Shown here piece by piece: positions 43,335-46,035 of a DNA stretch of 46,035 nt (its first letter is position 1; every line of letters begins with the position of its first letter). Both the position numbers and the translations under genes were made by a program. Source of the stretch: Candidatus Methylaffinis lahnbergensis (lineage in GTDB: Bacteria; Pseudomonadota; Alphaproteobacteria; Rhizobiales; Beijerinckiaceae). A model generated the notes under the pieces. That model was given only the letters and a program-made list of their open reading frames with translations, did not search any database and was not told the DNA's origin. Location of the stretch: the NCBI GenBank assembly GCA_002890675.1, contig PEFW01000020.1, forward strand, positions 1-46,035. Reading direction: 5' to 3'.

Positions 43335-45713
43335 TTGAGACCCGGAAAAGCCGATCGAGCAAAGCAATCGTCTGGTGCTAGCGCCGAACAGCGGCTGCAC
43401 CCGCTCGCGCTCGGCATTGAGCGCATCGGCTTAGTCTCGCTCCGCTTTCCCCTCGCCGTCGCCCTTGTCGCGGTCATGCTCGCGATTGCCGGTGGTTTCG
43501 GCGCCGCAAGGCTCAAGATCGACGATTCGCTCAGCCAATTGTTCCGTTCGGACACGCCGGAATTCAAACAATACGAGGAGGTGACGCGACGCTTCCCGTC
43601 GAGCGAGTTCGATGTGCTCGTCGTCATCGAGGGAAAGAAACTGCTCGAGCGCGAAGCGGTCGAGAAGCTGCGCGATCTTGTCACCGACCTTCAGCTGATC
43701 GACGGTACGCGAGGCATCATCTCAATTTTCTCGGCGCGCCAGCCGCCGGAAAAAGGCGCGATTCCGGCACCGCTGTTTCCAGATCAGTTGCCTGAAGGCG
43801 CCGCCTATGGTGCGTTGGTCCATCGCGTGATGGGCAATAAGATCATCCATGGCAAGCTTTTGTCGAACGATGGCGAGCTTACCTTGGTCGTCCTCGCGCT
43901 CGATCCATCCGTCGTCGAGAGCAATCGGCTGCGCGATGTCGTCGGCGAAATCCGCACGAAGATGGCCGAGGATCTCGCCGGTGCGGGACTGAAGGCGGAG
44001 CTTTCCGGCGTTCCGGTGATGCAGCTCGAGATCCGTAATGCGGTCGAGCGCGATAGGATAGTCTACAATACGACCGGGTTCGTTGCCGGCTGTCTCATCG
44101 CAATCCTTTTTTTCCGCCGCGTCTCCTTCATGATCATCGCGGCTGGTCCGCCGCTTATCGCAATATTATTGGCGCTCGGCGCGCTCGGCTGGCTCGATTT
44201 CCGCCTCAATATGTTCCTCAACGTGATGACACCTCTCATCATGGTGATCAGCTTCTCCGACAGTATGCAGCTCACGTTCGCCACGCGCGACCGGTTGCTC
44301 GCGGGCGAAAGCAAATTCGAGGCCCTGAACAATGCGATTTTGATCGTCGGGCCGGCGTGCGTTCTCACGCATGCGACAGCGGCGCTGTCCTTCGTGGCCC
44401 TGCAGTTTTCCAGCTCGGACCTGATACGAAGCTTTGGCGAGGCAGGCTTCATCGCGACGATCATTGCTCTGGCCGCTGTCCTCGTTCTCATGCCGCTTCT
44501 AGGGGTCCTATTGTTGCGCGACGCGAGCGCGTTTGCAGCCCAAATCGCCCGTTCGGATTTCGGAGTGCAGGCGCTGCGACGATTTTGCGGCTTTGTCGCC
44601 GCCCGCATGGTCCGCCGTCCCGGCCGTTATAGTCTGGCCGGCTTGCTTGTCGTCGCCGGGCTTGGCCTCAGCTTTGCTAGCCTCGAGCCGAGGTACCGGC
44701 TCGCCGATCAAGTGCCGGACAAGCAGCAGGCGGTGGCCGCAAGCAATCGCCTCGACGCCAAGCTAACCGGTGCCAATCCGATCGATGTCCTGATCGAATT
44801 TCCACGCGGCGCATCGCTCTATGCGCCGGAAACTCTCGAGGTTATCGCCAAGGTACATGCGATTCTCGAGAAACAAGCCGGCGTCGGCAACGTCTGGTCC
44901 CTGGAGACATTGCGCCGGTGGCTCATCGAGGCCGGCAAACCAGGCGGCGCCATCCTGAAGCAATATGTCGACATGTTGCCGGAACATTTGACGCGACGCT
45001 TCGTTTCGGCGGGGCAGGACGCCGTAGTCGTGTCTGGCCGCATACCGGATGCCGACGCGAGCCAGCTTCTTCCCGTCGTCGACGCATTGGATAAATCGCT
45101 TGCGGAGGTCCGCGCTCGTCACCCTGGCTACAGAATTTCGGTGACGGGTCTTTCGGTGATAGCCGCGCGAAATAGCGCCAATATGATCGAAAAATTGAGC
45201 CGCGGCTTGACAATCGAGTTCGCGTTCGTCGCCACATTCATTGGCGCCGCGTTCCGTTCCTTCGCTGTCATGCTAGCGAGCATCCTTCCGGGGATTTTCC
45301 CCGTCGTTGCCTCTGGCGCCTTGCTCCGCGTGATGGGCCAGGGCCTGCAGTTCGCTAGCATCGTGGCTCTGACCGTTTCGTTCGGACTGGGGTTGAGCGC
45401 AACAATTCATTTTCTCAACCGTTTGCGCCTCGAGGACGACCCGGGCCAGGACCCCGGAATCGCGGTCGAACGGGCGACCATACTCGTCGGCCCCGCCGTA
45501 ATTCTAACTTCGGTGGTGCTTGCTTGCGGGCTGGCGGTGACGGTTTTTTCCGACCTGCCGTCGCTGCGCCTCTTCGGATGGCTGAGCGCGTTCGCCATGA
45601 TGGCGGCCGTGACCGCCGATCTCTTTATTTTGCGGCCAACGGCCATGTTCCTGCTGAGGCTTGCCCGCCGCGCCGCATCACGGCGCGACGGGCACCGGGC
45701 GGCTGGGAGATAG
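43335..45713 (+). CDS. RND-superfamily exporter, MMPL type
   Basis: The inner-membrane transporter of about 790 residues is driven by protons. I start at TTG 43335, preceded by GGAGAG; the open frame runs back to 43203 but that part shows no homology. The first helix is FPLAVALVAVMLAIAGGFGA, followed by a periplasmic loop containing the KIDDSLSQLFRSDTPEFKQY motif. A five-helix bundle carries ISFSDSMQLTFATRDR (the SFSD aspartate is typical of proton relay). The second half repeats the layout with VALTVSFGLGLSATIHFLNR. Twelve helices in all. Substrate unknown; lipids or hopanoids are transported by related proteins. Length and both halves are intact. Confidence 0.88.
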   Translation: MRPGKADRAKQSSGASAEQRLHPLALGIERIGLVSLRFPLAVALVAVMLAIAGGFGAARLKIDDSLSQLFRSDTPEFKQYEEVTRRFPSSEFDVLVVIEGKKLLEREAVEKLRDLVTDLQLIDGTRGIISIFSARQPPEKGAIPAPLFPDQLPEGAAYGALVHRVMGNKIIHGKLLSNDGELTLVVLALDPSVVESNRLRDVVGEIRTKMAEDLAGAGLKAELSGVPVMQLEIRNAVERDRIVYNTTGFVAGCLIAILFFRRVSFMIIAAGPPLIAILLALGALGWLDFRLNMFLNVMTPLIMVISFSDSMQLTFATRDRLLAGESKFEALNNAILIVGPACVLTHATAALSFVALQFSSSDLIRSFGEAGFIATIIALAAVLVLMPLLGVLLLRDASAFAAQIARSDFGVQALRRFCGFVAARMVRRPGRYSLAGLLVVAGLGLSFASLEPRYRLADQVPDKQQAVAASNRLDAKLTGANPIDVLIEFPRGASLYAPETLEVIAKVHAILEKQAGVGNVWSLETLRRWLIEAGKPGGAILKQYVDMLPEHLTRRFVSAGQDAVVVSGRIPDADASQLLPVVDALDKSLAEVRARHPGYRISVTGLSVIAARNSANMIEKLSRGLTIEFAFVATFIGAAFRSFAVMLASILPGIFPVVASGALLRVMGQGLQFASIVALTVSFGLGLSATIHFLNRLRLEDDPGQDPGIAVERATILVGPAVILTSVVLACGLAVTVFSDLPSLRLFGWLSAFAMMAAVTADLFILRPTAMFLLRLARRAASRRDGHRAAGR

Positions 45714-45830
45714 AGGTTCCTCGGTGCCGCCTTGTGGCCTTGTCGTGACCGACTGCTTGTCACCTTGGGTCCACGTCGAGGCGGGCCGCGAAGCCGGCGG
45801 TAGCCACATTGGCCACGATCTCCGCACCGC

Positions 45831-45862
45831 TGGTGTGTCAGGAAATATTTCCCGACACACCA
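45831..45862. repeat. 32-bp palindrome
   Basis: TGGTGTGTCAGGAAAT directly abuts ATTTCCCGACACACCA. The 16-bp arms are complementary except at one position (A opposite C, position 10 of the arm), with no spacer. It lies 118 bases after the transporter stop and 50 bases before the IS630 end. It could be an operator, a termination structure, or the joined ends of a lost element. Confidence 0.6.
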
Positions 45863-45911
45863 CGGGTCACCTCGGCCGCAGTCTCGTTGAATCTTCACTA
45901 TCGTTTCGCTA

Positions 45912-46035
45912 GAGCGGGATGAGGTTTGAGTGAATCGCGAGGGATTCCCAAATCGGCTTTTTGCTGATTCAAGGTTGGGACTGGATTGGAGGCCAGCATG
46001 GATGACCAAGCCTTATTCCTTGGATCTTCGTGATC
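45912..46035 (+). mobile_element. Left end of an IS630-family element, cut by window edge
   Basis: From a TA at 45910-45911 the sequence GAGCGGGATGAGGTTTGAG followed by TGAATCGCGAGGGATTC is the kind of terminal sequence seen in IS630/Tc1-like elements, which insert at TA. A transposase start follows at 46002. The element extends past the right edge. Confidence 0.65.
46002..46035 (+). CDS. IS630-family transposase (partial, 5' end only)
   Basis: The frame from ATG 46002 reads MTKPYSLDLRD up to the window edge. M-x-K-P-Y-S-x-D-L-R-x is the characteristic N-terminus of IS630 transposases. Only 11 residues are visible, so integrity cannot be judged. An ATG four bases earlier is out of frame. Confidence 0.65.
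   Translation, partial: MTKPYSLDLRD

Overview
This is GC-rich DNA from an alphaproteobacterium, most likely of the order Hyphomicrobiales and perhaps a relative of Beijerinckiaceae. The evidence is a ctrA-type cell-cycle regulator beside a fliJ-like gene, a class II DAHP synthase, and housekeeping proteins of alphaproteobacterial type. The family placement is inference.

The window has two halves. From 1 to about 18.9 kb lies an accessory, heavily rearranged region. It holds three same-strand IS1380 transposase remnants (4.3-5.3, 11.6-12.1 and 16.5-16.8 kb), an IS256 fragment, IS21-like terminal repeats and an intact IS1-type transposase. It also holds pieces of broken genes: a Phd antitoxin, a YgjP-like metallopeptidase, an SNF2 helicase, a HigBA-like toxin-antitoxin pair, a Tat-signal protein and glutathione reductase. 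Among these remnants are intact cargo genes. They include a DNA methyltransferase fused to a PD-(D/E)XK Mrr-like nuclease domain, a tRNA-like gene with an aberrant anticodon arm, and a zinc-type metal-efflux cluster (CDF transporter, SmtB/CzrA-type ArsR sensor, second CDF transporter) with a visible operator. An FMN reductase, a cupin and a zinc alcohol dehydrogenase follow. tRNA-Ser(GGA) lies at 18.2 kb. A divergent pair, a HEPN-like protein and a DUF4238 protein, sits at 19.0-20.7 kb.

From 20.9 kb the window is mainly core chromosome: class II aroF, nadE, a DUF155 gene, miaA, ispH, tadA, an HWE histidine kinase, an RluB-type pseudouridine synthase with a very long basic tail, rsmD, a frameshifted fasciclin gene, glnB-glnA, sseA, a beta-carbonic anhydrase, cysK, a YbhN-family membrane protein, fliJ and ctrA. 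Functional themes are aromatic amino acid and NAD synthesis, isoprenoids, tRNA/rRNA modification, nitrogen assimilation under PII, sulfur metabolism and cell-cycle control.

After ctrA the sequence becomes mosaic again. An IS110 C-terminal scrap, a second diverged copy of part of the downstream RND transporter gene and a frameshifted TetR fragment precede an intact MMPL/RND transporter. A 32-bp palindrome and the left end of an IS630 element close the window.
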